A stretch of 64,000 bases of DNA from Mitsuaria sp. WAJ17. Lineage in GTDB: Bacteria; Pseudomonadota; Gammaproteobacteria; Burkholderiales; Burkholderiaceae_C. Positions 1 through 7,902 of this stretch are shown here, piece after piece. Every line of letters begins with the position of its first letter. Position 1 is the stretch's first letter. Made by a program: the position numbers and the translations under genes. The notes under the pieces were generated by a model. That model was not told where the DNA came from. It saw only the letters and a program-made list of their open reading frames with translations, and did not search any database. The stretch spans positions 1-64,000 of the forward strand of contig NZ_JACJUG010000023.1 in the NCBI RefSeq assembly GCF_014174515.1, read 5' to 3'.

Positions 1-1
1 C

Positions 2-424
2 GCGTCGCCGGCGCCACTGCCCGCCGCGGCGCCGGCGACGGGCCTGCCCTCGCTGCCCGTCGATGGCTCCCCTGCCGTTGGAAGCGATGAGCCCTGGCGC
101 CAGCCCTTCGTCATCCCGTCCTGGGCACGGCCGGCGGAGCTGCCCGCGCTGCAGGCGCCAGCGACGGCGCCCGTCAAGGAGGTGCTGCTTGAGCAGGCGC
201 CCTCCCGCGTGGCACCGCCCCTTCCCTTCAAGGCTCTGGGGCGCTATGAGGACGAACGCGGCCCGGTGGCCCTGCTGCTCCATTTCGACCAGAGCCTGTT
301 TGCCCGGCCCGGCGACAAGGTCGCCGAGGCCTACCTGCTCGAGGCGATCCAGGACCACATGGCCGTCTTCCTCCATGTGCCTACGCAGACGCGTCAATCT
401 CTCGACATCTCCAGTTCTCCATGA
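2..424 (+). CDS. PulP/GspC-like periplasmic protein of a secretin cluster (3' part)
   Basis: This is the C-terminal part of a gene that begins left of the window; the frame is open from base 2. The visible ~140 residues are Ala/Pro-rich at first and end in a compact domain with the pattern PFKALGRYEDE, then LLLHFDQSLFARPGDKVAE. That resembles the small PulP/GspC-like domain found next to secretin and pseudopilin genes in Burkholderiales. The stop codon overlaps the secretin start (ATGA at 421-424), so the two are translationally coupled. By analogy it would sit in the periplasm and link an inner-membrane platform to the secretin; this is inference. The operon's ATPase and platform genes would be expected upstream. 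Confidence 0.6.
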   Translation, partial: ASPAPLPAAAPATGLPSLPVDGSPAVGSDEPWRQPFVIPSWARPAELPALQAPATAPVKEVLLEQAPSRVAPPLPFKALGRYEDERGPVALLLHFDQSLFARPGDKVAEAYLLEAIQDHMAVFLHVPTQTRQSLDISSSP

Positions 425-2721
425 CCAAGTTCCCTGATGCAAGGCGCCTGCGTGCGCGCCCTGGGTGCCGATGGCTCGGCCTGACCCTGCTGCTGGCCCT
501 GGCCGGTTGTGCGGGGGACGCGGCCTTCCGTGAAGGCCAGGCCCTCATGGCCCAGGGCCAGCAGGAGGCAGGCTTGGCCAAGCTCCAGCAGGCGGTGCAG
601 GAAGCGCCCAGGAACGCCGAGTTCCGCATGGAACTGCTGACACGGCGCGAGGCCGTCGTGCGCCGTGCCCTGATGGATGCCTCGGGCGAGGCCAGGGCTG
701 GACGACTCAGCGAGGCGGAGAAGCACTACCAGAAGGCCCTGGGCCTGGACCCCGAGAATGCCGTGGCACGCCAGGGCATGCAGGACATCCTCCGGGATCG
801 CCGCCACCTCCAGGTGCTGGCCGTGGTCGAGCGCGAGCTCAAGGCGGGCGCCACCGAGTCTCTGCCCCTGACAGCGGCCAAGCTGCGCCAGGTGCTGCTG
901 GAGAATCCCCGCAGCACTGCCGCCCAGTACTGGCAGGCCCGCGTGGAGGCGCTGGAGCAGCAGCAGCTCGGGCCGGACAAACGCCTGGCGGCAGCCTACC
1001 GCAAGCCCGTGTCCCTCGAGTTCCGCGATGCGCCGCTGAAGTCCGTCCTGGAGGTGCTGGCCAAGGTGGCCGGGCTGAACTTCTTCTACGACCGTGACGT
1101 GCGGCCCGACCTCCGCGCCACGGTGATCGCCAAGCAGACCACGGTGGAGGACGCCCTGCGCCTGCTGCTCACCACCAACCAGCTGGAGCAGCGCGTGCTG
1201 AACGCCAACTCCCTGCTGATCTATCCTTCGACGCCGCAGAAGCTCAAGGAGTACCAGGCCCTGTCGGTGCGGACCTTCTTTCTGGCCAATGGCGACGTCA
1301 AGGCGGTTTCCAACCTGCTCAAGACCATCGTTAAGGCCAAGGACATGGTGGTGGACGAGCGACTCGGGACCATCGTCATGCGAGACACGCCCGAAGCGCT
1401 GAGGCTGGCGGAGCGCATCGTGGCCCTGCACGATGTGGCCGACCCCGAGGTGATGCTTGACGTCGAAATCATGGAGGTCAAGCGCTCCAGGCTCATGGAG
1501 CTGGGTGTGCAGTGGCCGGGTCAGCTGAGCCTGGCACCGCTGACCACGGGCACCGATGCCCTGACCCTGAGCCAACTGGCCCACCTGCGCCCCTCTACCG
1601 TCAAGGCCACGGTGGGGCCGGTGGCCATCAACGCGCGCAAGGAAGACCAGGACGCCAACATCCTCGCCAATCCGCGCATCCGCGTCCGCAACAAGGAGAA
1701 GGCCAGGATCCAGATCGGCGACAAGGTGCCGGTGATCACCACGACTTCGACCTCGACGGGCTTTGTGTCCGAATCGGTGAGCTATGTGGACGTGGGGCTG
1801 AAGCTGGAGGTCGAGCCCCAGATCCGCCTGGACCAGGAGGTGGCCATCAAGGTGAACCTGGAAGTCTCCAACCTGGTCCGCGAGATCGTCAGCAAGACGG
1901 GCACGCTGTCCTACCAGATAGGGCAGCGCGCGGCCTCCACGACCCTGCAGCTGCGCGACGGCGAGACCCAGGTGCTGGCCGGGCTGATCAATTCCGAGGA
2001 GCGCGTCGGGGCCAACAAGGTGCCGGGGCTGGGCGAGCTGCCCATCGCGGGCCGCCTGTTCGGCAGCAGCAAGGACGACACGCAGCGCAGCGAGATCCTG
2101 CTGTCCATCACCCCGCGCATTCTGCGCTCCCTGCAGCGTCCGAGTGCGCAGCAGGCCGAGCTGCTGTCAGGCACGGAAGCGGCCATCGGCATGCCCGAGC
2201 TCAAGCTGGATGCCGTGCCCGAGGCCAAGGAGAAGCCGGAAGGCACCGCGGCGCCGGCCGCTGCTGTGACCCGACCGCCGGAAAGCGCAGGCGCCGAGCG
2301 CGCGGGCCCAGGCGTGGCTCTGAAGTGGCAGGGGCCGGCTGCCGTCCGCGTCGGCGAACAGTTCACGCTGACCTTGCACATCAGCTCGGAGCAGGCCCTG
2401 CTGGGGCTTCCGCTGGTGCTGGGCTTTGACCCCAAGATCGTGCAGCCGGTGTCGGTCCAGGAGGGCAGTTTCTTCAAGCAGGGCGGGGGCAGCACGGCCT
2501 TCAGCCACCGGCTGGACGTGGCGCAGGGCAAGGTGTTTGCGGCCATCACTCGCGACGGTGCCAACGGCGTCAATGGCCAGGGCGGCGTGGTGCAGGTCGC
2601 CTTCCGCGCCCTGGCCGCCGCGACGGGTACGGGTATCGCGCTCAGCGCGGCGACGCCCACGCCGGAGCAGGGGCTGGCGCGCCCGCTGCCGCTGGTCCAC
2701 AGCCTCGTCGTCACGCCATGA
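421..2721 (+). CDS. Secretin (GspD/PilQ-like) lipoprotein with TPR region and C-terminal cohesin domain
   Basis: A 766-residue outer-membrane secretin of a type II secretion-like system. The N-terminus carries a lipoprotein signal (lipobox LAGC near residue 30), then a TPR-like helical region to about residue 190. A short secretin/TonB N-domain and an N1-type domain follow (about 195-335), then the secretin barrel domain (about 340-570) with the hallmark VPGLGELPIAGRLFGS. Residues ~640-766 look like a cohesin-type beta domain (AVRVGEQFTLTL, LGFDPKIV, GGVVQVAFRAL), which classical GspD lacks. It overlaps the upstream gene by ATGA and the pseudopilin gene downstream by 4 nt. It should form the exit pore; the TPR segment may serve self-piloting. 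The secretin call is sure; the substrate is unknown. Confidence 0.9.
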   Translation: MTKFPDARRLRARPGCRWLGLTLLLALAGCAGDAAFREGQALMAQGQQEAGLAKLQQAVQEAPRNAEFRMELLTRREAVVRRALMDASGEARAGRLSEAEKHYQKALGLDPENAVARQGMQDILRDRRHLQVLAVVERELKAGATESLPLTAAKLRQVLLENPRSTAAQYWQARVEALEQQQLGPDKRLAAAYRKPVSLEFRDAPLKSVLEVLAKVAGLNFFYDRDVRPDLRATVIAKQTTVEDALRLLLTTNQLEQRVLNANSLLIYPSTPQKLKEYQALSVRTFFLANGDVKAVSNLLKTIVKAKDMVVDERLGTIVMRDTPEALRLAERIVALHDVADPEVMLDVEIMEVKRSRLMELGVQWPGQLSLAPLTTGTDALTLSQLAHLRPSTVKATVGPVAINARKEDQDANILANPRIRVRNKEKARIQIGDKVPVITTTSTSTGFVSESVSYVDVGLKLEVEPQIRLDQEVAIKVNLEVSNLVREIVSKTGTLSYQIGQRAASTTLQLRDGETQVLAGLINSEERVGANKVPGLGELPIAGRLFGSSKDDTQRSEILLSITPRILRSLQRPSAQQAELLSGTEAAIGMPELKLDAVPEAKEKPEGTAAPAAAVTRPPESAGAERAGPGVALKWQGPAAVRVGEQFTLTLHISSEQALLGLPLVLGFDPKIVQPVSVQEGSFFKQGGGSTAFSHRLDVAQGKVFAAITRDGANGVNGQGGVVQVAFRALAAATGTGIALSAATPTPEQGLARPLPLVHSLVVTP

Positions 2722-3209
2722 CGACCCGCCCCTGCGCCCGCCGCACCGCCCGTGGCTTCACCTTCGTCGAGCTGCTGGTGTGCCTGGCCATCCTGTCGGT
2801 GCTGGCCCTGGTCTCCGTACCCATGGCGCAGGTGGCCGCTCAGCGTCACAAGGAGCAGGAGCTGCGTCACGCGCTGATGGAGATCCGTTCAGCGCTGGAC
2901 GCCTACAAGCGGGCCGCCGAGCAGGGGCGCATCGCACTGACGGTCGGTGACTCGGGCTATCCCAAGTCGCTGCAGGTGCTGGTCGATGGCGTCGAGGACC
3001 AGCGCAGTCCCGTCAAGAAAAAAATTCACTTCCTGCGGCGCTTGCCCAGGGATCCATTCGCTGCCGAAGGCGTGCCAGCCCCGGACAGCTGGGCCTTGCG
3101 CAGCTTCGCATCCCCGGCGGACGATCCCAGGCCGGGCGACGATGTCTACGACGTCCTGTCGAAATCCGAACGCAAGGGCCTCAACGGGGTCCCCTATCGC
3201 CTATGGTAG
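2718..3209 (+). CDS. Type II secretion pseudopilin (GspG-like), canonical prepilin site
   Basis: A 163-residue prepilin-like protein. After a basic leader (TTRPCARRTARG) comes FTFVELLVCLAILSVLALV: Gly at -1, Phe at +1 and Glu at +5 are all canonical for prepilin peptidase cleavage and N-methylation. A hydrophobic helix, an amphipathic extension (QRHKEQELRHALMEIRSALDAYKRAAEQ) and a small C-terminal globular domain follow. The C-terminal part (LRRLPRDPF, DVYDVLSKSE, GVPYRLW) matches the GspG-like pseudopilins that accompany this secretin type. The start overlaps the secretin stop by 4 nt. It probably contributes to the periplasmic pseudopilus. Confidence 0.85.
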   Translation: MTTRPCARRTARGFTFVELLVCLAILSVLALVSVPMAQVAAQRHKEQELRHALMEIRSALDAYKRAAEQGRIALTVGDSGYPKSLQVLVDGVEDQRSPVKKKIHFLRRLPRDPFAAEGVPAPDSWALRSFASPADDPRPGDDVYDVLSKSERKGLNGVPYRLW

Positions 3210-3592
3210 CCAGCCGCCGCCCCCTGACGCGCGCCTTCACCTTGATCGAGATGCTGCTGGTCATGGTGGTCCTGGCCATGCTGCTGACGCTCTCCGTGCC
3301 GCGCTACTTCAGCTCGCTGGACAAGAGCCGGGACGTCGTGCTGGCCGAGAACCTGCGGGTGACGCGCATCGGCATCGACCGCTTCTTCGCGGACAGGGGG
3401 CGCTATCCGGAGTCGCTGGAGGAACTGGTCGAGGCGAAATATCTCTCGGCCCTGCCCTGGGACCCTGTGCTGGAGAGTCAGACGAACTGGGTTCTGGTGG
3501 CGCCGCCCAGCGGCGAGTCCGGGCGCGTGGCGGATCTGCGCAGCGCAGCGCCCGGCAGCGGCAAGTCAGGCAAGCCCTATGCGGACTACTAG
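3203..3592 (+). CDS. Type II secretion pseudopilin (GspG-like), Ala at the cleavage site
   Basis: A 129-residue pseudopilin. The leader is RRPLTRA followed by FTLIEMLLVMVVLAMLLTLS; Glu+5 is present, but residue -1 is Ala rather than the usual Gly. The amphipathic helix (DVVLAENLRVTRIGIDRFFADRG) and the RYPESLEELV / YLSALPWDPV segment match the GspG-like minor pseudopilins of secretin/cohesin clusters. It overlaps the preceding gene by 7 nt and the following gene by 14 nt. The family is clear; its major or minor role is not. Confidence 0.8.
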   Translation: MVASRRPLTRAFTLIEMLLVMVVLAMLLTLSVPRYFSSLDKSRDVVLAENLRVTRIGIDRFFADRGRYPESLEELVEAKYLSALPWDPVLESQTNWVLVAPPSGESGRVADLRSAAPGSGKSGKPYADY

Positions 3593-4109
3593 GCGACACT
3601 GTCGGCGCATGGCCGGCTTCGCGTATGTCTGGCTGCTGCTGGGCATCGCGGCCCTGGGCCTGGGCCTGGTGCAGGTGGTGGAGGTGGCGTCGCAGGCGAC
3701 CCAGCGCGCCCGCGAGCGCGAACTCCTTTTCATCGGCCAGCAGTTCCGCCAGGCCTTCGAGAGCTACCAGCAGGCCTCGCCGGATCCCAAGGCCAGGGAG
3801 CTGCCGCAGTCCCTTGACGCGCTGCTGGCGGATCGCAGGACGGGCCAGCTGCGGCGGCATCTGCGCCGCATCTACGTGGATCCCATGACTGGCAAGGCCG
3901 AATGGGGGCTGGTGCGCGCGGGCGCCTTCGTGGCTGGGGTGCATTCCCTCTCCAACCAGCGTCCGATCAAGCAGGACAACTTCGAGCCCGACGATGCCGC
4001 GCTGGCCGGCAAGCAGCGCTATGCGCAATGGGTGTTTGGCGTGCCAGTGCTGGCTGCGGCGGCATCGGCGGTGGCGCCTGGTGCCTCGGCGGTGCAACTC
4101 TCTCGATAG
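3579..4109 (+). CDS. Pseudopilin-like minor component lacking Glu5
   Basis: A 176-residue protein with a basic leader and a pilin-like hydrophobic helix (MAG then FAYVWLLLGIAALGLGLVQVV). Position +5 is Trp instead of Glu, so it resembles tip-type minor pseudopilins (GspK-like) in that one respect. The helix continues as ATQRARERELLFIGQQFRQAFESYQQ, and the C-terminal half has the DPMTGKAEWGLVRAG and FEPDDAALAGK motifs seen in companions of GspG-like proteins in such clusters. A second start at 3609 is possible; the upstream one overlaps the previous gene by 14 nt. The C-terminal Ala-rich tail is probably disordered. Confidence 0.65.
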   Translation: MRTTRRHCRRMAGFAYVWLLLGIAALGLGLVQVVEVASQATQRARERELLFIGQQFRQAFESYQQASPDPKARELPQSLDALLADRRTGQLRRHLRRIYVDPMTGKAEWGLVRAGAFVAGVHSLSNQRPIKQDNFEPDDAALAGKQRYAQWVFGVPVLAAAASAVAPGASAVQLSR

Positions 4110-4123
4110 CAGGGAAACTTCAT

Positions 4124-5047
4124 ATGCAGGGACGGTGGATGACTTCTCGTGGGGCAGGCCTTGCCACGGCCTTCCTGCTTCTGACCAGGGCGGCAGGCGC
4201 GATGGACATGACCGGGCTCGACGTGCTGGCCGGCATTCCCCAGGCCACGGGGGCCTGTCCCAAGCCGCCTGTAGAGGCTTCGTCCAAGGCTGAACGACCG
4301 CAGGTAAGGGCACGGCCGCTGAAGCAGGAGGATTGCCTGATCGACGTGGCCGAGCTGTCCCGGTTCGGCGGCGAACTCATGCTGGCGGATGTCCGCCTCC
4401 CTGCGGAGTTCGAGCGAGGGCATGCCGCCGGCGCGATAAGTGTCAGCCCGGAAGCCCTGCTGTCCAAGCCCTACTGGCGCGCGAAGTCCGTGCTCCTCCT
4501 GGGCCGTGGCAAGGGCGAACCGGAGCTGGTGGACCTGTGCTTCGCCCTGCGGGCGCAAGGCTACCGCAAGGTGGCTGTCGCTGACGGAGGCGTCATCGCC
4601 TGGGTGCAGCAGGGCATGGGCTGGTCCGGCCTGCCCCTGGACCTGCGCGAAGCGCAAGACCTGACCCCGGAGGAGTTCCTGCTGGAGATGCAGGATCCCC
4701 GGCAGCGTCTGTACTTCAGCCCAGAGATGGTTGGCCTGCGCCGCCGCTATCCCGATGCAGAGCCCCTGGCGACGGCAGGCGTTGTGGCTGGGGCTGCGTC
4801 CGGCCCAAGACGCCAGGGCGGCAGGGCGGCCGGGGCTCAGCCCGATCGCGTGCGCTCCCGATTCATCGTGGCCTCGGACCGCGATAGCGCTCAGGCGCAG
4901 CTCGATGTGCTGCAGGCGGGCCAGGGCGGGCGCCTGGGCTTGATCTACACCGGGGGCGAGGCCGCGTTGGCCGCGGCCGCCCGGCAGGCCGCTCGCCTGG
5001 ACGGCCTGCAAAGACTGGGGCCCAAGCGCCTGGGCTGCGGCCTGTGA
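4124..5047 (+). CDS. Exported rhodanese-fold protein lacking the catalytic cysteine
   Basis: A 307-residue protein. The ATG at 4124 was chosen because AGGGA at 4111-4115 lies 8 nt upstream; an in-frame ATG at 4139 is an alternative. The N-terminus looks like a signal peptide (AGLATAFLLLTRAAGA). Residues ~75-170 match a rhodanese domain: LADVRLPAEFERGHAAGAISV, then SVLLLGRGKGEPELVDLCFALRAQGYRKVAVADGGVIAW. The active-site loop, normally holding a Cys, reads LLGRGKGE, so sulfurtransferase activity is unlikely and a binding role is more plausible. The tail (~235-300) looks like another alpha/beta segment. It overlaps the next gene by GTGA. Its place between the pseudopilins and the transglutaminase suggests a periplasmic accessory role. 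Confidence 0.6.
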   Translation: MQGRWMTSRGAGLATAFLLLTRAAGAMDMTGLDVLAGIPQATGACPKPPVEASSKAERPQVRARPLKQEDCLIDVAELSRFGGELMLADVRLPAEFERGHAAGAISVSPEALLSKPYWRAKSVLLLGRGKGEPELVDLCFALRAQGYRKVAVADGGVIAWVQQGMGWSGLPLDLREAQDLTPEEFLLEMQDPRQRLYFSPEMVGLRRRYPDAEPLATAGVVAGAASGPRRQGGRAAGAQPDRVRSRFIVASDRDSAQAQLDVLQAGQGGRLGLIYTGGEAALAAAARQAARLDGLQRLGPKRLGCGL

Positions 5048-5901
5048 GGCGGCGCGCCGCCCTGCGGGGTCTGACGGCCGGCCTCGCTGCTGCGCTACCC
5101 ACTCTGGCATCGGCCGGTGAAGTGCCGCTGCGGCGACTCCGCTTTGTCTGGGAGCTGTTCAATCCCGGTAGCCAGTGGCTCAGGAATGAAGAATTCGCCT
5201 GCGCCCTGCCGGCGTCGCTGCCAGGCGGGCAGCAGCTGGTTTCTGCGCAAGGTTCACATCCACTGCGCTGGAATCCGGACTGCCTGGGTCAGAACACCGC
5301 GCTGATCAGCTTGTCGGAAGTCGCCCCGAACCAGCGTGTCAGGGTCCATGTCGATATGCGCGTGGCACTGCTGCCGTCGATGAAGCCCGCCTCGGGCAGG
5401 GGCTGCGACAACTGGCAGGGGCCCGGGCCCTACCTGGACCTGGGCGAGGCTCCCATCACCGAGCTTGCGGCCGAACTGAAGCTGGGGTCAGGTCTTGATA
5501 CTGCCCGATCCATCTTTGAATGGCTGCTCGCGCACATCCGCTACACGGCCTACAGCCCGAGCGACAAGGGCGCTCTTCAGGCCCTGCGCATGCGCCAGGG
5601 CGATTGCACCGAGTTCGCCCATCTGGCGACGGCGCTGGCCCGGGCCGCAGGTCTGCCGGCCCGGACGGTGGGGGGCTACGTGCTGGATCACGACGCCATC
5701 GTGAAGCCTGGCGACTACCACGACTGGGCAGAGCTGTGGGTGGACGGGCGCTGGCTCATCCTTGACGCGCAGCGCCGCGAGTTCGATGCGGATGCGCAGG
5801 CCTATATCCGCTTCCGCTACTACTCGAAGCACGGCGACGGCACGTTGGGCAGCCACCACCGCTGGCGGACGCTGGGACAGCTGCAGGTCGCCTGGCAGTG
5901 A
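5044..5901 (+). CDS. Exported transglutaminase-like cysteine protein
   Basis: A 285-residue protein starting with GTG that overlaps the preceding stop. The N-terminus is an arginine-rich signal sequence (MRRRAALRGLTAGLAAALPTLASA). The C-terminal half is a transglutaminase-core domain: Cys in GDCTEFAHLATALARAAGLPAR, His in YHDWAELW and Asp in WLILDAQR give a complete Cys-His-Asp triad at about residues 193, 226 and 240. The N-terminal ~110 residues form a beta-rich region typical of transglut_core-containing periplasmic enzymes. Known relatives act as proteases, amidases or cross-linkers, and the substrate cannot be read from sequence. As the last gene of the secretin/pseudopilin operon it may be a substrate or maturation enzyme of that system. 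Confidence 0.75.
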   Translation: MRRRAALRGLTAGLAAALPTLASAGEVPLRRLRFVWELFNPGSQWLRNEEFACALPASLPGGQQLVSAQGSHPLRWNPDCLGQNTALISLSEVAPNQRVRVHVDMRVALLPSMKPASGRGCDNWQGPGPYLDLGEAPITELAAELKLGSGLDTARSIFEWLLAHIRYTAYSPSDKGALQALRMRQGDCTEFAHLATALARAAGLPARTVGGYVLDHDAIVKPGDYHDWAELWVDGRWLILDAQRREFDADAQAYIRFRYYSKHGDGTLGSHHRWRTLGQLQVAWQ

Positions 5902-5906
5902 CGCCA

Positions 5907-5942
5907 TGAAAAAGGCGCGAGCCCCGAAGGATCTCGCGCCTT
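5907..5942 (-). terminator. Intrinsic terminator for the metallopeptidase operon
   Basis: A perfect 10-bp inverted repeat (AAGGCGCGAG at 5912-5921 with CTCGCGCCTT at 5933-5942) has an 11-nt loop. On the minus strand the stem is followed by TTTTT (plus-strand AAAAA at 5909-5913, partly inside the stem), giving a classical rho-independent terminator. It lies between two convergent genes and may also slow plus-strand transcription, but there is no T-run on that side. Confidence 0.75.
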
Positions 5943-5980
5943 GAAAGCTGCCGGCACCGGGCGGTGCCGCAGCGTGCGGC

Positions 5981-7420
5981 TTACCAACCGATATCGCGCA
6001 GCAGGTGGAAGGTCAGGTCCTTCGGCGACTGCAGGATGGTCGTCAGGTCGGCGCTGATGAAGGGCTCCATCAGCTGGTTAGGGAAAGCGCTGGTGTCGTA
6101 ATGGGACACCGAGGAACCCGGGGCGAAGGGATTGGGCGTGTAGAGGTAGGGGCGACCCATCAGGTCGGCGCCGGCGTACTGGCTCATGTCCAGACTCAGG
6201 GTGATGTACAGGCCGGAGCGCGTGCGGGTGCGGGCCTTCATCGCGTCCTTCAGGGCCAGGCCGTCCACCTTGCTGATGCGGGCGGAGGGGATGGTGATGG
6301 TGTCGTCGGCACCGCCCAGGCCCGGGGGCGGGTTGTCGGCTGCGTTGTCCACCACCAGCACGGCCTTGGCGCCAGCCAGCTGGGCGTTCTTGACCTTCAC
6401 GGTGAAGGAGCAGGTGCCGCGATCCACCAGGGCGATCTTGCCGGCCACTGCCAGCTTGTTGGCTGCGCTCAGCGGATTGCAGGCCAGACCGGTGACACCG
6501 TCGGCCTGATCGACCACGGGCATCACTTCGGCGCTCAGGCCGGTGGCCGTGATCTGCGGGCCGAAGGCGGCGGTGCCGATGGCCAGGGCGCGCGACAGGC
6601 TGGACGGCGCGGTGATCTTGGCGGAGGGCGTGCCCAGGGCCAGGACTTCAGGCACCTTGGACTTGACGTCGGTACCGTTCCACACCAGGCGGCGGCCGTT
6701 GGTGGCGGAGGTGACGCGCTCGGCGTTCGTCATCTGCGTCCACAGCTTGCCGGTCACGTTGTCCAGCAGGTAGTGGTCCCAGGCCGAGGGGTAACCCATC
6801 AGCTGGGAGCCGGTGTTGCCGCGGGTGAAGGTGGCGAAGCCCAGGCCGTGGCCCAGCTCGTGCAGCAGCGTGGCGACGAAGTTGATCTTGCCGCCGGTAT
6901 TGCCGTCCAGGCCCAGGTAGAAGCCGGAACCGCTCAGGCAGTCGGGCTTGCCCAGGTTGATGTTGAACTGGGTCTTGATATCGACGTTGCCGTAGCCGCT
7001 GCCGTCATCGGGCTGGCCTTCGGACTGGTTGACGCCCGAGATCTTGTTGGCCAGGGCCTGCGGATACCAGGTGTTGGCCTTGGGGGCACCGGCGAAGTCG
7101 CGCCAGATGTTCCAGGCGCTGGCGCTGCCCAGCACGGCCGAGCCGGCCGAGCAGGTCAGGGGTTCCCAGCCAGCGCTGACGGTGATGACCACGTCGCTGC
7201 TCAGCTGCTTTTCCCAGATGTCGGCGACGTAGCGGTAGACGTTCCAGCGCTGCTCGCCCAGCGTGGTGCCGGGGTTGCCGCCCACGGGGGCGACGGGCGT
7301 GGGGTCGTTGAAGCCCACGCCGACGGGATCACGGTTCTGGATCTGGATGGTGGCGGCCTGGGCGGCACCGAAGGCCAGCAGCAGGGAAGCCGCCAGCGGC
7401 TTGATGAAGTGCTTGCTCAT
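5981..7420 (-). CDS. Secreted HExxH zinc metallopeptidase with PA domain
   Basis: A 479-residue exported protease. The signal peptide (SKHFIKPLAASLLLAFGAAQA) is followed by a catalytic domain with LLHELGHGLGFATF around residue 192, an HExxHxxGF zinc site. A protease-associated (PA) domain is inserted at about 285-390 (GKIALVDRGTCSFTVKVKNAQ, AGAKAVLVVDN). The C-terminus has SVSHYDTSAFPNQLMEPF and ends LLRDIGW, a conserved ending in this secreted family. The ATG at 7420 is preferred over the GTG at 7432 because the Shine-Dalgarno AAGGAG (7432-7437) would overlap the GTG. That SD sits at the end of the upstream gene, so the two are probably co-expressed. Likely role: extracellular protein degradation. 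Confidence 0.85.
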   Translation of the reverse strand: MSKHFIKPLAASLLLAFGAAQAATIQIQNRDPVGVGFNDPTPVAPVGGNPGTTLGEQRWNVYRYVADIWEKQLSSDVVITVSAGWEPLTCSAGSAVLGSASAWNIWRDFAGAPKANTWYPQALANKISGVNQSEGQPDDGSGYGNVDIKTQFNINLGKPDCLSGSGFYLGLDGNTGGKINFVATLLHELGHGLGFATFTRGNTGSQLMGYPSAWDHYLLDNVTGKLWTQMTNAERVTSATNGRRLVWNGTDVKSKVPEVLALGTPSAKITAPSSLSRALAIGTAAFGPQITATGLSAEVMPVVDQADGVTGLACNPLSAANKLAVAGKIALVDRGTCSFTVKVKNAQLAGAKAVLVVDNAADNPPPGLGGADDTITIPSARISKVDGLALKDAMKARTRTRSGLYITLSLDMSQYAGADLMGRPYLYTPNPFAPGSSVSHYDTSAFPNQLMEPFISADLTTILQSPKDLTFHLLRDIGW

Positions 7421-7428
7421 GACGGGAT

Positions 7429-7878
7429 TCACTCCTTGTTGGCGGACTTGGCCACTTGGCCCTTGACGATGGCCTCGGCCTGGTCCTGGCCCTGCACGCA
7501 GGTGCTGGACAGGCTGCCGTCGGCATTGCGGGTCACGACGGAGTAGCTGACGTTCTCGGGGCCGGGACGGAAGCCGTAGGCGCCGCGCGAGTTCATGCGC
7601 TCGGCCTGGACGGGGGCCACGGACAGGGCACGCAGGCGCGAGGACTTGGCGGCCTGGGCCTTGGCCTGCAGCGCGGCCAGCTCGTCGGCGGTCGGGGCGC
7701 GCAGCTCGCCGGTCACGGCGTCGCGCACGGCGATCATGCCGTCGGCGCCTTCGGTGACGCTGGTGCTGGCGGCCGCCTTGGCTTCAGCCTTGGCGTGCTC
7801 GTCGCAGTTGGTGCAGGCCAGGGCGGCGCCGCTGAGCAGCAGGCCGCTGGCGAGAGCGATCAGGGATTGGCTCTTCAT
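7429..7878 (-). CDS. Small exported protein of unknown function upstream of the metallopeptidase
   Basis: A 149-residue protein with a signal peptide (LIALASGLLLSGAALA) and, just after it, a Cys pair (CTNC). The segment MIAVRDAVTGELRAPTADELAAL recalls short uncharacterised exported proteins of proteobacteria. The C-terminal part (YSVVTRNADGSLSSTCVQG) carries a third Cys. It has a good SD (AGGAG about 7 nt before ATG). Its stop lies 9 nt upstream of the protease ATG, and the protease ribosome binding site overlaps its last codons, so it is translationally linked to the protease. It might be an inhibitor, chaperone or accessory; this is speculation from position only. Confidence 0.65.
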   Translation of the reverse strand: MKSQSLIALASGLLLSGAALACTNCDEHAKAEAKAAASTSVTEGADGMIAVRDAVTGELRAPTADELAALQAKAQAAKSSRLRALSVAPVQAERMNSRGAYGFRPGPENVSYSVVTRNADGSLSSTCVQGQDQAEAIVKGQVAKSANKE

Positions 7879-7902
7879 GGTGTGTTCTCCTCTTGTGGGG
7901 AC

